Source of the DNA: an uncultured Isoptericola sp.
GTDB taxonomy: Bacteria; Actinomycetota; Actinomycetes; Actinomycetales; Cellulomonadaceae
Length of the DNA: 64,000 bases
Direction: 5' to 3'
Assembly: GCA_947497265.1 (NCBI GenBank)
Contig: CANMFP010000009.1
Location: forward strand, 61,402-125,401
Below, in pieces: positions 36,842 through 46,053 of the stretch; the stretch's first letter is position 1; each line of letters starts with the position of its first letter. The notes under the pieces are model-generated. The model was not told the DNA's origin. It saw nothing but the letters and a program-made list of their open reading frames with translations, and searched no databases. Both the position numbers and the translations under genes were made by a program.

Positions 36842-37387
36842 TCACGTGCTGGTTCCTTGCGTCCCGTCGGCCGCCTCGTCGGCCTGCGCCCAGGCGTCGC
36901 GCAGGCGCGAGCGGGCGCGGGAGAGAGCGGCGTCCGCGCCGCCGCGACCCACACCGAGCACCTCGGCGAGGTCGTCGCCGCCGAGGCCGTCCCACGCGAC
37001 GAGGAGCAGGATGCGCCGGTCGCGGGGTGAGAGCCCGGCCAACGCGCGGCGTACACGGTCGTCGGCGACGGCGAGCACCGCCGGGTCGACGTCGTCCGGC
37101 TCGTCCGGCACGGCGGCCACCGGCAGCGCGCGATGCTTGCGCCGATGGTTGGCGAGCACGTGTCCGGCGGTCCGGTAGAGCCAGGGCAGCTCCGCCCCGC
37201 GCGGCACGTCGGTGCGGCGTCGCCAAGCCGTGGCGAGCACGTCGGCGGCGAGGTCCTCGGCGTCGTCCCGTGAGCCGTCCCCCGCCGGGAGGCGGCGCAG
37301 GAAGTATCGGTGGACGGCTCGCGAGTGCGCGGCGAACAGCGCGTCGAACCAGGCGTCGTCGTGCTCGATCGCCACGTCGGGGGTCAC
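36842..37387 (-). CDS. ECF-type RNA polymerase sigma factor
   Basis: 181 aa. Sigma region 2 (FDALFAAHSRAVHRYFLRRL, DDAEDLAADVLATAWRRRTDVP) and region 4 (ALAGLSPRDRRILLLVAWDGLGGDDLAEVLGVGRGGADAALSRARSRLRDA). The start is GTG 37387 with GGAGG 4 nt upstream. The downstream gene encodes a one-span membrane protein, as for sigma/anti-sigma pairs. Likely targets may include the neighbouring surface-protein genes, but no shared promoter motif was established. Confidence 0.92.
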   Translation of the reverse strand: MTPDVAIEHDDAWFDALFAAHSRAVHRYFLRRLPAGDGSRDDAEDLAADVLATAWRRRTDVPRGAELPWLYRTAGHVLANHRRKHRALPVAAVPDEPDDVDPAVLAVADDRVRRALAGLSPRDRRILLLVAWDGLGGDDLAEVLGVGRGGADAALSRARSRLRDAWAQADEAADGTQGTST

Positions 37388-37531
37388 GGTGCCTCCTGCG
37401 GTCGGTGGTCGCGGCGCTGCGACGGTCTGCCTGCCGGTTGCCTGCTCTGTGTCGCGAGGACCCCCAGCCTTGCACCACGTCAGGACCGGTTTCACCCTGC
37501 GACGCGCTGACCTCGCGGTCAGTCGGCCACG

Positions 37532-37537
37532 TACCCT
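37532..37537 (+). promoter_or_regulatory. -10 element, likely leaderless, for the DUF4012 gene
   Basis: TACCCT ends 6 nt before the ATG at 37544. Confidence 0.5.
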
Positions 37538-37543
37538 GCCGGT

Positions 37544-39415
37544 ATGACCGTCGAGACCGGCGGTGCAGCGGACCTGCGGAGGGTGCGGCCGCGGCGCCGC
37601 GTCCTGCGCTGGGTGCTGCTGACGATGGTCGTGCTCGTGATCGCCACCCTGGTCGCCGCGGCCCTGATGATCCGCGACGCGCTGACGGCCCGTGACGCGC
37701 TCCAGGACGCCGCCGCGCAGGTCCCCGCCGTCGAGCAGACCTTGCGCGGGGGACTGTTCGACGGGTCCGGGCAGTCGCTCACGGACGCCCCCGGTCTCGT
37801 CGCCCTGCAGGAGCAGACCGCGACGGCACGCGACGCGACCGACGGCGTGCTGTGGGACCTCGCGGCGTACCTGCCCGTGATCGGGGACTCCGTGGACGCC
37901 GTCCAGCGCGTCGCCTCCGCGCTCCACGACCTCGCCGAGGACGTGCTGCCCGCCCTCGCCGCGGCCGGTGACGCGGCGACGGCGACCGACCGCACCGACG
38001 ACGGCGGCGTCGACCTCGTCCCGCTGTCCGAGGTGGCCGGGCAGGTCGCTGCCGCGCGGGTGACCCTCGACGAGGCGCGGGGCGAGCTGGACCAGGTGGA
38101 TCCCACCCGCATCCGCTCCGAGCTCGTGGAACCGCTCGTGACGCTCGACGCCCGGCTCGACGAGCTGGCCGGCATCACGAGGACCGCGGAGCGCGCCACG
38201 TCGCTCCTGCCACCGATGCTGGGCGCTGACGGGCCACGGCAGTACCTGCTGCTGGGCATGAACAACGGCGAGCTGCGGGCCGCCGGCGGCATCCCGGGCG
38301 CCCTCACCCTGATGGCCGTCGAGGACGGCCGGGTGACGATCGAGAAGCAGGCCGCCAGCAGCGACGTCGGGCCGTTCGAGGAGAGCGTCGTCCCCCTCGA
38401 CCCGGAGGAGGAGGCGGCCTACTCCGCGCGTCTCGGACGGTTCGTGCAGGACGTCACGGCCACCCCGGAGTTCCCGACCACGGGCGCCGTCGCCGCGGAG
38501 ATGTGGGCACGGTCGCAGGGCGAGCAGGTCGACGGCGTGATCGCCACCGACCCGGTCGCGCTGTCCTTCCTGCTCGAGGCGACCGGACCCGTGCAGGTGC
38601 CGCTCCCCGAGGACGTGGCCGCGGCCGTGGGCAGCGACAGCATCGAGGTCCACGCGGACAACGTCGTCGACCTGCTGCTGCGCCGGGTCTACGACTCGCT
38701 GCGGCCCGACGTCGCCGACCAGTTCTTCGCGGCGGTCGCCGCCGCGACCTTCAGCACCCTGGCCACCGACGAGGTGGACACCACCGCCGTCCTGCCGGCG
38801 TTCGAGCAGGCGGCAGCGCAGCACCGGTTCCTCATCTGGTCGGCGTCGCCCGACGAGCAGGAGCTGCTGACGGGCACGTTGGTCGCCGGGACGTTCGGCG
38901 CGGAGCGCGCCGCGGACTCCGTCGGAGTGTTCCTCGAGGACACGAAGGCCGGGAAGATGTCCGCCTACCTGGACGTCGAGCTCGCGCTGGCGGCGTCGGT
39001 GTGCACCGGTGACGGCCGCCTGGACACCGTGGCGGTCACGCTCACCAACCGGCTCGACCGCGAGCGAGCCCGTGAGCTGCCGTTCTACGTGGCTGGCCCC
39101 GAGGACGACCCGCGCCGGGGGGACATCGTGGTCAACCTCACGGCCGCCGGGGTGCACGGCGGCGGGGCACCGGCACTGACCCAGGACGGCGCCCCGATCG
39201 GCGGGTCGAGCCTGGCCGTGCACGGCCGGCAGCACACCGCCATCGCGGTGACGCTGCGCCCGGGGAGGACGACGACGATCGAGATCGCCGTTCCTGCCTC
39301 CGCGGCAGCGGCCCGCGGTGAGGGGGCCGGCGTCCCGGGCCGCCTCGAGGTGTGGTCCACGCCCACGGTGAGCACGTCAGGGCTCCGCGAGCTCGACGTC
39401 CCGTTCTGCGGGTGA
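37544..39415 (+). CDS. DUF4012 domain-containing membrane protein
   Basis: 623 aa. A basic N-terminus precedes one membrane span (LRWVLLTMVVLVIATLVAAALMI, about 21-43); the rest is predicted outside. The DUF4012 core includes MLGADGPRQYLLLGMNNGELRAAGGIPGALTLM near 225-255 and AVAAEMWARSQGEQVDGVIATDPVALSFLLEATGPV near 315-350. The family occurs in actinobacteria and Gram-positive surface loci; its function is unknown, perhaps exopolysaccharide or envelope related. A hairpin overlapping the stop codon ends the unit. Confidence 0.88.
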   Translation: MTVETGGAADLRRVRPRRRVLRWVLLTMVVLVIATLVAAALMIRDALTARDALQDAAAQVPAVEQTLRGGLFDGSGQSLTDAPGLVALQEQTATARDATDGVLWDLAAYLPVIGDSVDAVQRVASALHDLAEDVLPALAAAGDAATATDRTDDGGVDLVPLSEVAGQVAAARVTLDEARGELDQVDPTRIRSELVEPLVTLDARLDELAGITRTAERATSLLPPMLGADGPRQYLLLGMNNGELRAAGGIPGALTLMAVEDGRVTIEKQAASSDVGPFEESVVPLDPEEEAAYSARLGRFVQDVTATPEFPTTGAVAAEMWARSQGEQVDGVIATDPVALSFLLEATGPVQVPLPEDVAAAVGSDSIEVHADNVVDLLLRRVYDSLRPDVADQFFAAVAAATFSTLATDEVDTTAVLPAFEQAAAQHRFLIWSASPDEQELLTGTLVAGTFGAERAADSVGVFLEDTKAGKMSAYLDVELALAASVCTGDGRLDTVAVTLTNRLDRERARELPFYVAGPEDDPRRGDIVVNLTAAGVHGGGAPALTQDGAPIGGSSLAVHGRQHTAIAVTLRPGRTTTIEIAVPASAAAARGEGAGVPGRLEVWSTPTVSTSGLRELDVPFCG

Positions 39416-39442
39416 AAACGGCGGTCCAGCCGCTTTCACCCG
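39409..39442 (+). terminator. hairpin terminator overlapping the DUF4012 stop
   Basis: 39409-39422 pairs with 39429-39442 (13 of 14 bp, one mismatch) around a 6-nt loop GGTCCA. The DUF4012 stop codon lies in the left arm. Confidence 0.7.
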
Positions 39443-39529
39443 TACCAGACATACCCGCGCCGCCCCGCCGTCGCTAGCGTGAAAGGCCACAGCGACACCA
39501 GCGCACGGCACACCAAAGGGGACGGACCG

Positions 39530-40618
39530 ATGACATCGGCACCACGCGCGCGGCGACGCGCTCTCACGGCGCTGGGCCTCAGCACCGTCGTCGTGCTCGG
39601 CGGCGGGACGCTCGCGGTGGCCGACACGGACGACGGCCCGAGCCCGTCACCGAGCGTCACGGGATACACCGAGGAGCCCGAGGAGAACCTCGAGCTCGAG
39701 ATCCTCGACCCGATCTGCGACGGCGACGTGCCCTACCTGCAGTACGACGCCGTGACGGAGGGTGTGGAGCCCGCGCCCGACGCGGTGACGATCACCTTCG
39801 TGAACCCCACCGGCGACGACTACGTCCTGGCCGACCAGCCGATGTCCGGCCGGGTCCTCTGGCCGGGCGCCGAGGTCGACGGCGCGGGCAACCCGGTGGA
39901 CTGGCCGGGGTGGAGCCTCGTTGACGGCGAGTGGGTCGTGGGCGACGAGTGGGACTGGGTGCGCCCGTCCGTGGAGGTCGTCTTCGAGGTCAACCCGTCC
40001 GCGACGCGGACGGTCGGCTACCCGCCGTCGTCCCCGGACTGCGCCACGAACCCGCCCGGGGTCGAGGAGCCGGCGATGGAGGTCGACACTCTCACCCCCC
40101 TGTGCGTGGAGGGCGTGACGTACCTCGACTACCGGGTGTCTCTCACCGGCGACCCGAGCACGACGGTGACGCTGACGTGGCACAACCCGGACGGCGAGAA
40201 CTTCGTCCAGGCCGACCAGCCGCTCGAGGGCAGGGTGCTCTGGCCGGGCGCCTACCCGGAACGGTTCGTCGAGCTCTCTGCAGACGACGGCTGGGAGCTC
40301 GTCAACAACATGTGGCAGAACACCCGGGACTTCGGCTGGGCGGTCGGCACCGTCGACGTCACGTTCACCGTCAACCCCGAGGTGACGATCCCCGTGACCT
40401 TCCCGCAGGACACCGACGGCTGCATCGACGAGGAGGTGCCGCCCCCGGGCGACACCGTGGCGGGCCCGCCGGGACCGGGCGCGTCGACGATCCCGTTCCT
40501 GCCGCAGACGGGCGGCGAGGTCCTCGGACTGCTGGCCGTCGCTGCCGGGCTCCTTGCCGCCGGCGCCGTGATCGTCGTGGTGGTCCGCCGACGCCGCGGG
40601 TCGGTCGGGACCGAGTGA
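39530..40618 (+). CDS. LPXTG-anchored surface protein with two repeated domains
   Basis: 362 aa. A signal peptide (RRALTALGLSTVVVLGGGTLAVA, cleavage near 31) is followed by two homologous domains of about 115 residues (PICDGDVPYLQYDAVTEG... and PLCVEGVTYLDYRVSLTG...), each with a WHNP/FVNP strand, a D(Q)PL/M(E/S)GRVLWPGA motif and two Cys. The C-terminal sorting signal is LPQTGG, then a membrane span and a basic tail RRRRG, so sortase should link it to peptidoglycan. Start ATG 39530. The binding partner is unknown. Confidence 0.9.
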   Translation: MTSAPRARRRALTALGLSTVVVLGGGTLAVADTDDGPSPSPSVTGYTEEPEENLELEILDPICDGDVPYLQYDAVTEGVEPAPDAVTITFVNPTGDDYVLADQPMSGRVLWPGAEVDGAGNPVDWPGWSLVDGEWVVGDEWDWVRPSVEVVFEVNPSATRTVGYPPSSPDCATNPPGVEEPAMEVDTLTPLCVEGVTYLDYRVSLTGDPSTTVTLTWHNPDGENFVQADQPLEGRVLWPGAYPERFVELSADDGWELVNNMWQNTRDFGWAVGTVDVTFTVNPEVTIPVTFPQDTDGCIDEEVPPPGDTVAGPPGPGASTIPFLPQTGGEVLGLLAVAAGLLAAGAVIVVVVRRRRGSVGTE

Positions 40619-40664
40619 CCGGCAGCCGACCGCGAGAGTGACGCCGCCTCCCGCGGCCGTGCAC

Positions 40665-40704
40665 CGATCCCCGCAGCACCCTGGTCAGGGTGCTGCGGGG
40701 ATCG
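40665..40704. terminator. bidirectional hairpin terminator
   Basis: An 18-bp perfect stem (40665-40682 with 40687-40704) and a 4-nt loop, between the convergent LPXTG and chitinase genes. Likely serves both. Confidence 0.85.
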
Positions 40705-40747
40705 TGGCCTCCGCCCGGTCGGGGGCCGAGCCCGGACCGGGCGGGCC

Positions 40748-42385
40748 TCAGCAGGTGCCGAGGTCTTCCCACACTCCCCACTGCCCGGTGGTTCCGGGCT
40801 CCTCGCCCGTCGTCCACCACTTGGCCCGCCAGGTGTGCCCGTCCCAGGAGACGAGGTCGCCGGCGGTGTACACCGCGCCGCCGCTCCACCCGTCACCGCA
40901 GTCCGGGTCGGGGTCCGGCGTCGGGTCGGGCGTCGGGTCCGGGTCGGGCGTCGGGTCCGGGTCGGGCGTGCCGGGGTCGACCGGCCCGGCCGGGCCGCTG
41001 AACAGTCCGGCGGCGACGGCGTCGAGCAGCTCGGCGTCCTCGTCGCCGGAGAGGTCCCACCACATGGCGCCGCCGAGGCCCCGGTCGCGGACGTACGCGG
41101 ACTTCTGTGCCACGGTGGCCGGCGTGTCCAGCGACCACCACTGGTTGCCGTCGTAGCGCCAGGCGGCGCCGAGGGTGGCGTCGTAGTGCTCCGTGCCGAC
41201 GTCGCGCAGCACGTCGTAGTCCTCGATGCCGGCCTCCCACGTGCCCGCAGCGGCGCCGGTCGCCGGTCCCCAGGCGTCCGCCGACGTCGCGCCCTGCCAC
41301 CCACGGCCGTACATGGCCATGCCGAGGCCGAGCTGGGCCGGGTCCACGCCGGCCGAGACGTACTCCTGGACGGCGGTGTCCACCGAGAACTGTCGGCTCG
41401 GCTCGCGGGTGTCCGCCGGGTCGTCGTAGAGGTTGATCTGGTGACCGGTCAGGTCCGCATCCCAGGCGCCGTGCAGGTCGTACCCCTGGACGTTGCCGAA
41501 GTCGAGCGAGTCGAAGATCCTTGGGTCGTTCCAGCCGCCGGCGGCGATGTCGTCCGGGTTGGCCGGGAGGAATGCGCTGAGGAGGTAGTCCTCACCGGTC
41601 TGCGCGCCGTAGGCGTCCAGCTGCTCACGGAACTCGGCCAGCAGCAGGCGGAAGTTCTCGGCGTCGTTCTCCTCGTCGACGTGGTTGCCCTCCAGACCGC
41701 TGTGCGTGCCGGGCCACTCCCAGTCGATGTCGATGCCGTCGAACACGCCGGCGGCGGCCCCGGGACCACCGCGACCGTCGATCACGGGCAGGTCGCCCTT
41801 GATGTAGAGGTCGATGCAGGATGACACGAAGCTCTCCCGGGACGCCGGGGTGGCCGCGGCGCGCGAGAAGTTCTTCGACCAGGTCCAGCCGCCGATGGAC
41901 AGCATGACCTTGAGGTCGGGGTGCAGCTCCTTGAGCTGCTTGAGCTGGTTGAACGACCCGGCCAGCGGCTGGTCCCAGGTGTCGGCGACGCCTGCGACGG
42001 AGCTCGCCGCGGTGTAGCCCATCCCGAAGTCCGCCCACGCGTCGCCCGCGCCGTCCGACCCGTTCGGTCCGGTGCCCTGCGCCTTGTTCGCCACGAAGCA
42101 CTCGAGGCTCTCGTGGTGGATGTTGCCGAAGGAGTAGTTGATGTGGGTGAGGTTCTCGGCGGCACCGGAGGTCACCAGGTCGGCGACCTGGAAGTCGCGC
42201 CCGTAGACGCCCCACTGCGTGAAGTAGCCGACGTTGCGGAACCCGTTGATCGCGCTGTCCCCGCCGGACGGCTCCCCGGCGCTCGCGCTCGTGGCCGCCA
42301 CGGCGCCGAGGGCACCGGTGAGCGCGACGGCGGCACCGGCCACGGCAGCCACGACCCGGCGTGCCCCTCCTGCTGGTCTCGACAT
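40748..42385 (-). CDS. secreted GH18 chitinase with C-terminal CBM5/12
   Basis: 545 aa, ATG 42385 with GAGAGAGGAAG upstream. The signal peptide (VVAAVAGAAVALTGALGAVAATSASA) is followed by a GH18 barrel (NVGYFTQWGVYGRDFQV near 49; catalytic DGIDIDWEWPG near 225, Glu the acid/base). AMWWDLSGDEDAELL ends the barrel. A (PD)n/TPDPD linker connects to a chitin-binding module (WSGGAVYTAGDLVSWDGHTW, AKWWTTGEEPG) at the C-terminus. It hydrolyses chitin outside the cell. No DasR-type box was recognised upstream; a small GTCGGG hairpin (42408-42425) lies in the 5' leader. Confidence 0.95.
   Translation of the reverse strand: MSRPAGGARRVVAAVAGAAVALTGALGAVAATSASAGEPSGGDSAINGFRNVGYFTQWGVYGRDFQVADLVTSGAAENLTHINYSFGNIHHESLECFVANKAQGTGPNGSDGAGDAWADFGMGYTAASSVAGVADTWDQPLAGSFNQLKQLKELHPDLKVMLSIGGWTWSKNFSRAAATPASRESFVSSCIDLYIKGDLPVIDGRGGPGAAAGVFDGIDIDWEWPGTHSGLEGNHVDEENDAENFRLLLAEFREQLDAYGAQTGEDYLLSAFLPANPDDIAAGGWNDPRIFDSLDFGNVQGYDLHGAWDADLTGHQINLYDDPADTREPSRQFSVDTAVQEYVSAGVDPAQLGLGMAMYGRGWQGATSADAWGPATGAAAGTWEAGIEDYDVLRDVGTEHYDATLGAAWRYDGNQWWSLDTPATVAQKSAYVRDRGLGGAMWWDLSGDEDAELLDAVAAGLFSGPAGPVDPGTPDPDPTPDPDPTPDPTPDPDPDCGDGWSGGAVYTAGDLVSWDGHTWRAKWWTTGEEPGTTGQWGVWEDLGTC
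40901..40975. repeat. low-complexity repeat encoding the chitinase PD/TPDPD linker
   Basis: Short repeats of GGGTCCGGGTCGGGCGTC-type sequence encode a Pro-Asp linker between catalytic and binding domains. Prone to copy-number change. Confidence 0.8.
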
Positions 42386-42566
42386 GGTTCTTCCTCTCTC
42401 TGGAGCCCGACATCGTCGTCGGGCCGGGCGTACGAACCGTGCGCCTCAAAAGTAAGGAAGGCTGCCTATCAGGTCATCCGGGAAAACCACACGACCGACC
42501 GGCGCGCACCGGTCCCGCTACGTGATTTCCCTGATCGCCGCGCACGCCCGCGCCCTGCACGGACGG

Positions 42567-44180
42567 TCACCGGACCGGCCGCAGCGCCAAGACCACGAGC
42601 TCCGACCGCGACCGCACGTCGAGCTTGCGGAAGACGCGGCCCAGGTGCACCTCGACCGTGCGCACGGAGACGCACAGGGCGTTGGCCACCTCGCGGTTCG
42701 TCATCCCGGCCGTGACCAGCCGGGCGACCTCCGTCTCCCGCGCCGTCAGCACCACCGACCAGGCGAGCGGCAGCGCACCGTCGGGCTCGTCGTCGGACCC
42801 GTCCGCGCAGCCTCGGCTGCTCACGGCGGCGAGCAGCGAGCAACCGCGGTCCGCGGGCCGCGTCCACCGCCCGGCCGCCGCGGCGACAGCGGGTGCCGTG
42901 CGCGGCGGCCCCACCCGCTCGAGCGCTGCGGTCACCGCCGTCGGGCGACCGGGGCACGCCGCGTCGAGCCGCCGGGACACCTCGGCGGCGAGCCCGCCGC
43001 CGACGTGCGCCATCGGGAGCCGGTCGACGGCCTCGTCGAGCACGGTGGCGGCGGCCCCCGTCTGGCCGGCGCGCAGCAGCAGCAACGCCTGAGCCGCCCG
43101 GACGGCGGCCTCCGCCAGCGGGGCGAGCGCGCCGGACGCCGACGGCCAGGGCCCGGGCCGACGCCGGGCCGGCACGACACCGGCGACGGTACGGACGAGC
43201 AGCACCTCTGCCTGGGCGGGATCGTTCTCGAGCATGCCCAGGCAAGCGGCCACGGCAGCCACGGCGGCCCGGTCGGCACGGGTGACGGCCGTGCCGACCA
43301 GCGGTTCGACCGTCCGGGCCAGCCGGGCGCCGGGCGTGGCGTCGGCGTCGGACCGCTCGGCGGTCTCCCCGGTGAGCAGCGCCCGCACCGCCGCGGCGCA
43401 GCGTGCGGCGTCCCGCTCGACCGCGGGGACACCGCTGCTGTCCGCCCGCCGCAGCCAGTCCTGCGCGTCGACGAGGTGCCCGCTCCACAACGCGGAGCGG
43501 CCGGCCACCAGGAAGGCCCGGGCGCGCCGGTCCCCCGTGCCGTGGCTCGCGGCCTCCCTCGCCACCTCGTGGGCGGCCTCGGTGTCCCCGTGCGACGCGA
43601 GCAGCTCCGCGAGCTCGACGAGGCCGTCGGCGAGCAGCTCGTCGCCGGCGAGGGTGCTGAGTGCCGTGTGCCAGAGGGCGATGCCCGGCTCGCCGCAGTC
43701 CCGGGCCGCGCGCGCCAACGCGGTGTGGGCGGCGGTGCGCTGCGCGAGGTCGGCGTCGTCGTGCACCACGCACCGCATCCGGGGGTCGGTGATCCGGAAG
43801 CGCCCGTCCGCGAGCTCGACGTCCTCGACCACCGGTCCGGCCACGAGCGCCTCCGTCGCGTCACCGGTGGCCCGCAGCAGGATGTCGGCGCGGTCGGTGA
43901 CGGCCACGGCCGCGCACAGCAGCACCCGACGGTCCGCCGCGCCGCCCTGCGTAGGGCCCCGGCTCGCACGGACCGCCGGGACGGCCGGGAGCGGGTCGGG
44001 CAGGAGGGCCGTGCCGGCCAGGTGCTCGGGCCGCAGGACGGCCGCGAGCTGGGCGAGCGCCGCGGCGTCGCCGGCCGTCCCCCGGACCAGCCGCGCCGCG
44101 ACGTGGGGCGCGACAGCACGCCGGGTCTCGTGGCCGAGCAGTGCGAGCGCGTCGACCGGCGGGTTCGACGCCATCGTCAA
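42567..44180 (-). CDS. LuxR-family regulator resembling a LAL protein without its ATPase domain
   Basis: 537 aa. The C-terminal LuxR HTH (LTARETEVARLVTAGMTNREVANALCVSVRTVEVHLGRVFRKL, about 475-520) is intact. The rest resembles the helical-repeat part of large ATP-binding LuxR (LAL) regulators. The N-terminus (VAARLVRGTAGDAAALAQLAAVL, LPDPLPAVPAVRA) looks like the region that follows the P-loop ATPase there. No Walker A is present, and upstream bases 44181-44225 show none. Either a natural short form or an N-terminal deletion. The 181-bp gap to the chitinase gene (42386-42566) holds no gene. Confidence 0.8.
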   Translation of the reverse strand: MTMASNPPVDALALLGHETRRAVAPHVAARLVRGTAGDAAALAQLAAVLRPEHLAGTALLPDPLPAVPAVRASRGPTQGGAADRRVLLCAAVAVTDRADILLRATGDATEALVAGPVVEDVELADGRFRITDPRMRCVVHDDADLAQRTAAHTALARAARDCGEPGIALWHTALSTLAGDELLADGLVELAELLASHGDTEAAHEVAREAASHGTGDRRARAFLVAGRSALWSGHLVDAQDWLRRADSSGVPAVERDAARCAAAVRALLTGETAERSDADATPGARLARTVEPLVGTAVTRADRAAVAAVAACLGMLENDPAQAEVLLVRTVAGVVPARRRPGPWPSASGALAPLAEAAVRAAQALLLLRAGQTGAAATVLDEAVDRLPMAHVGGGLAAEVSRRLDAACPGRPTAVTAALERVGPPRTAPAVAAAAGRWTRPADRGCSLLAAVSSRGCADGSDDEPDGALPLAWSVVLTARETEVARLVTAGMTNREVANALCVSVRTVEVHLGRVFRKLDVRSRSELVVLALRPVR

Positions 44181-44225
44181 CCTCCGGGGTCGACCTTCGC
44201 CGGGTCGGCGCAGGTCAGAAGTTTG

Positions 44226-44651
44226 TTAGGTCTCCAACATCATAGTGATCGGACCGTCGTTCACCAGTTCTACCGCCATGTCGGCACCGAACACCCCGGT
44301 CGAGACCTCGAGGCCCCGCGCGCGCAGGTCGGCCACCACGGCATCGACCAGCGGCTCCGCCACCGGCCCCGGCGCCGCGGCCTGCCAGGTCGGCCGGCGC
44401 CCCTTGCGCGCGTCGCCGTACAGCGTGAACTGGCTGACCACCAGCACCGGGGCGCCCTCGTCGACCACCGACCGCTCGCCCCGCAGGAGACGCAGGTCGG
44501 CGATCTTGCGCGCGATCGTCGCGGCGTCCGCCGGTCCGTCGTCGTGAGTGACACCGACCAGCGCCACCAGCCCGGGCCGGTCGAACGCGCCCACCACCTC
44601 GCCGTCGACCGTCACGCTCGCGCGGGTCGCCCGCTGGAGCACCGCCCTCAC
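44226..44651 (-). CDS. dtd: D-aminoacyl-tRNA deacylase
   Basis: 141 aa. Removes D-amino acids from mischarged tRNA. Begins [38 protein letters not shown] near 75-95 carries the SQFTL motif, and [10 protein letters not shown] at the end corresponds to the GP-containing second motif. The start is GTG 44651, overlapping the asparaginase stop (GTGA). Confidence 0.93.
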   Translation of the reverse strand: MRAVLQRATRASVTVDGEVVGAFDRPGLVALVGVTHDDGPADAATIARKIADLRLLRGERSVVDEGAPVLVVSQFTLYGDARKGRRPTWQAAAPGPVAEPLVDAVVADLRARGLEVSTGVFGADMAVELVNDGPITMMLET

Positions 44652-45715
44652 GACCGCACCCCCGGGCCGACGGCGGAGCGCGCGCCGGGCGGCCCGTCGA
44701 GCACCGTGCGAACCTCGCCCACGGGCCGGCCACCGCCGAGCACGGCGACGTGGCCGACGGCCACCAGGGCCGCAGGATCGGCGCCCCGCACGTCCAGGGC
44801 GCCCGCGAGGCGCAGTGCCGCGGCGAGCAGCGCGGGCCGGGGCCGGTCGGCACCGTCGAGCACCTTGAACGCCAGCGAGGAACCGTCCGGGAGGCCGGCC
44901 GCGCACACGCCGTCGGCACCGATCTTCGCCACCACGCCCGGCACCGCCCGCATCGCCAGGGTGTCCTCCCGCCCGGTGCCCGCCACCATCTCGGGGTGCG
45001 TGGACATGGCCTGCGCCACCCGCGCCGTCGGCTCCAGCGGGCCGTCGGCGGCGGCCTCCTGCCCGGCCGGGCCGTGCCGCCCGGCCGCGCCGGCGAGCGT
45101 GCCGAACGAGCGGGCCAGCCCTCTCAACGTCGTCGCGAACAGCGGCGCACCGCAGCCGTCCGTCGTCACGTGCTCGGGCTCGGTGCCGGTCAGCTCGGTG
45201 ACGGTGGCCCGCACCGCCCGCTGCAGCGGATGGTCGACCGCGAGGTAGTCGCCGGTGTCCCAGCCGGCGGCGACGCACGTGGCGAGCATGGCCGCGTGCT
45301 TGCCGGAGCAGTTCTGCGTGATCTGCTCCGCGTCCCGGCCCGCGCGCAGCCAGTCCGCGGCCGCCGGCGGGTACATGGGCAGGCCCGGGGTGTTCCGCAG
45401 CGCGTCGGCGCTGAGCCCGGCACCCGCGAGGATCGCCTGCACGCCGTCCCGGTGCACCGGCTCCCCGCTGTGGCTCGCGGCCGCGAGCGCCAGGAGCTCC
45501 GGCGGCAGGTCGAGCCCTGCCCGGACCATCGCGACCGCCTGCAGCGGCTTGAGCGACGAGCGTGGCCAGATCTGCGCCGTCGGCTCCCCGGCGGCGAGGA
45601 CCACGTCACCGTGCGGGTCCAGGACGACGAGGTGGCCCAGGTGGACCGACTCGACGAGGTCGCCGCGCACGACCTCCGCGAGCGGGACGGCGCCCCGGTC
45701 GATCCCCGCGGTCAC
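44648..45715 (-). CDS. asparaginase (asparaginase_II family)
   Basis: 355 aa. [20 protein letters not shown] near residue 7, [17 protein letters not shown] near 50, [15 protein letters not shown] near 78 and [20 protein letters not shown] near 125 are characteristic of the actinobacterial/rhizobial asparaginase_II family; [12 protein letters not shown] near 180 follows. Hydrolyses L-asparagine to aspartate and ammonia (family inference). Start GTG 45715 overlaps the DUF2516 stop as GTGA; dtd overlaps its stop, so DUF2516-ansA-like-dtd form one unit. Confidence 0.88.
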   Translation of the reverse strand: MTAGIDRGAVPLAEVVRGDLVESVHLGHLVVLDPHGDVVLAAGEPTAQIWPRSSLKPLQAVAMVRAGLDLPPELLALAAASHSGEPVHRDGVQAILAGAGLSADALRNTPGLPMYPPAAADWLRAGRDAEQITQNCSGKHAAMLATCVAAGWDTGDYLAVDHPLQRAVRATVTELTGTEPEHVTTDGCGAPLFATTLRGLARSFGTLAGAAGRHGPAGQEAAADGPLEPTARVAQAMSTHPEMVAGTGREDTLAMRAVPGVVAKIGADGVCAAGLPDGSSLAFKVLDGADRPRPALLAAALRLAGALDVRGADPAALVAVGHVAVLGGGRPVGEVRTVLDGPPGARSAVGPGVRS

Positions 45716-46044
45716 CAGCTGCTCGAACCCTGCGAGCGGCCCTTGCCCGGGCCGTACGCCCGGAGCTTCGGGCGCACGTCGACGAGGTACACGATGGAGG
45801 CCACCACCGCGATGATGTTGAGGAAGCCCACCGCGTTGCCCGCGCTGCCGCCCGACGGGAGACCCAGGAACCCGAGCACGACGGCGACGCCCAGGATGAG
45901 CAGCCAGATCGGCTTCTTGAGCTTGCCCTCGGCGACGAACCCGTGCGCGGGCCGGCGCAACGCATCGATGAGCGCCCACACCTGGACGACGAAGACGACG
46001 ACCGCCAGGGCGGCGAGCACGTAGAACTGGAGGTTCGCGATCAC
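45712..46044 (-). CDS. DUF2516 family membrane protein
   Basis: 110 aa. Three hydrophobic segments: FYVLAALAVVVFVVQVWALIDAL (about 7-29), PIWLLILGVAVVLGFLGL (45-62) and AVGFLNIIAVVASIVYLVDV (70-89), then a basic [10 protein letters not shown] tail. Pattern RPAHGFVAEGKLKKPIWL is typical of DUF2516. Unknown function; usually upstream of asparaginase/dtd-type genes in actinobacteria. Start ATG 46044. Confidence 0.88.
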   Translation of the reverse strand: MIANLQFYVLAALAVVVFVVQVWALIDALRRPAHGFVAEGKLKKPIWLLILGVAVVLGFLGLPSGGSAGNAVGFLNIIAVVASIVYLVDVRPKLRAYGPGKGRSQGSSSW

Positions 46045-46053
46045 GCGACCAGG

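Noticed and set aside
40901..40975. Short repeats considered as a CRISPR-like array
   Set aside because: They are in-frame codon repeats of the chitinase Pro-Asp linker, with no spacers.
42451..42470. AGGCAGCCT-like sequence considered as a DtxR/IdeR iron box upstream of the chitinase
   Set aside because: Arm spacing and flanks do not fit the 19-bp consensus; too short to support.
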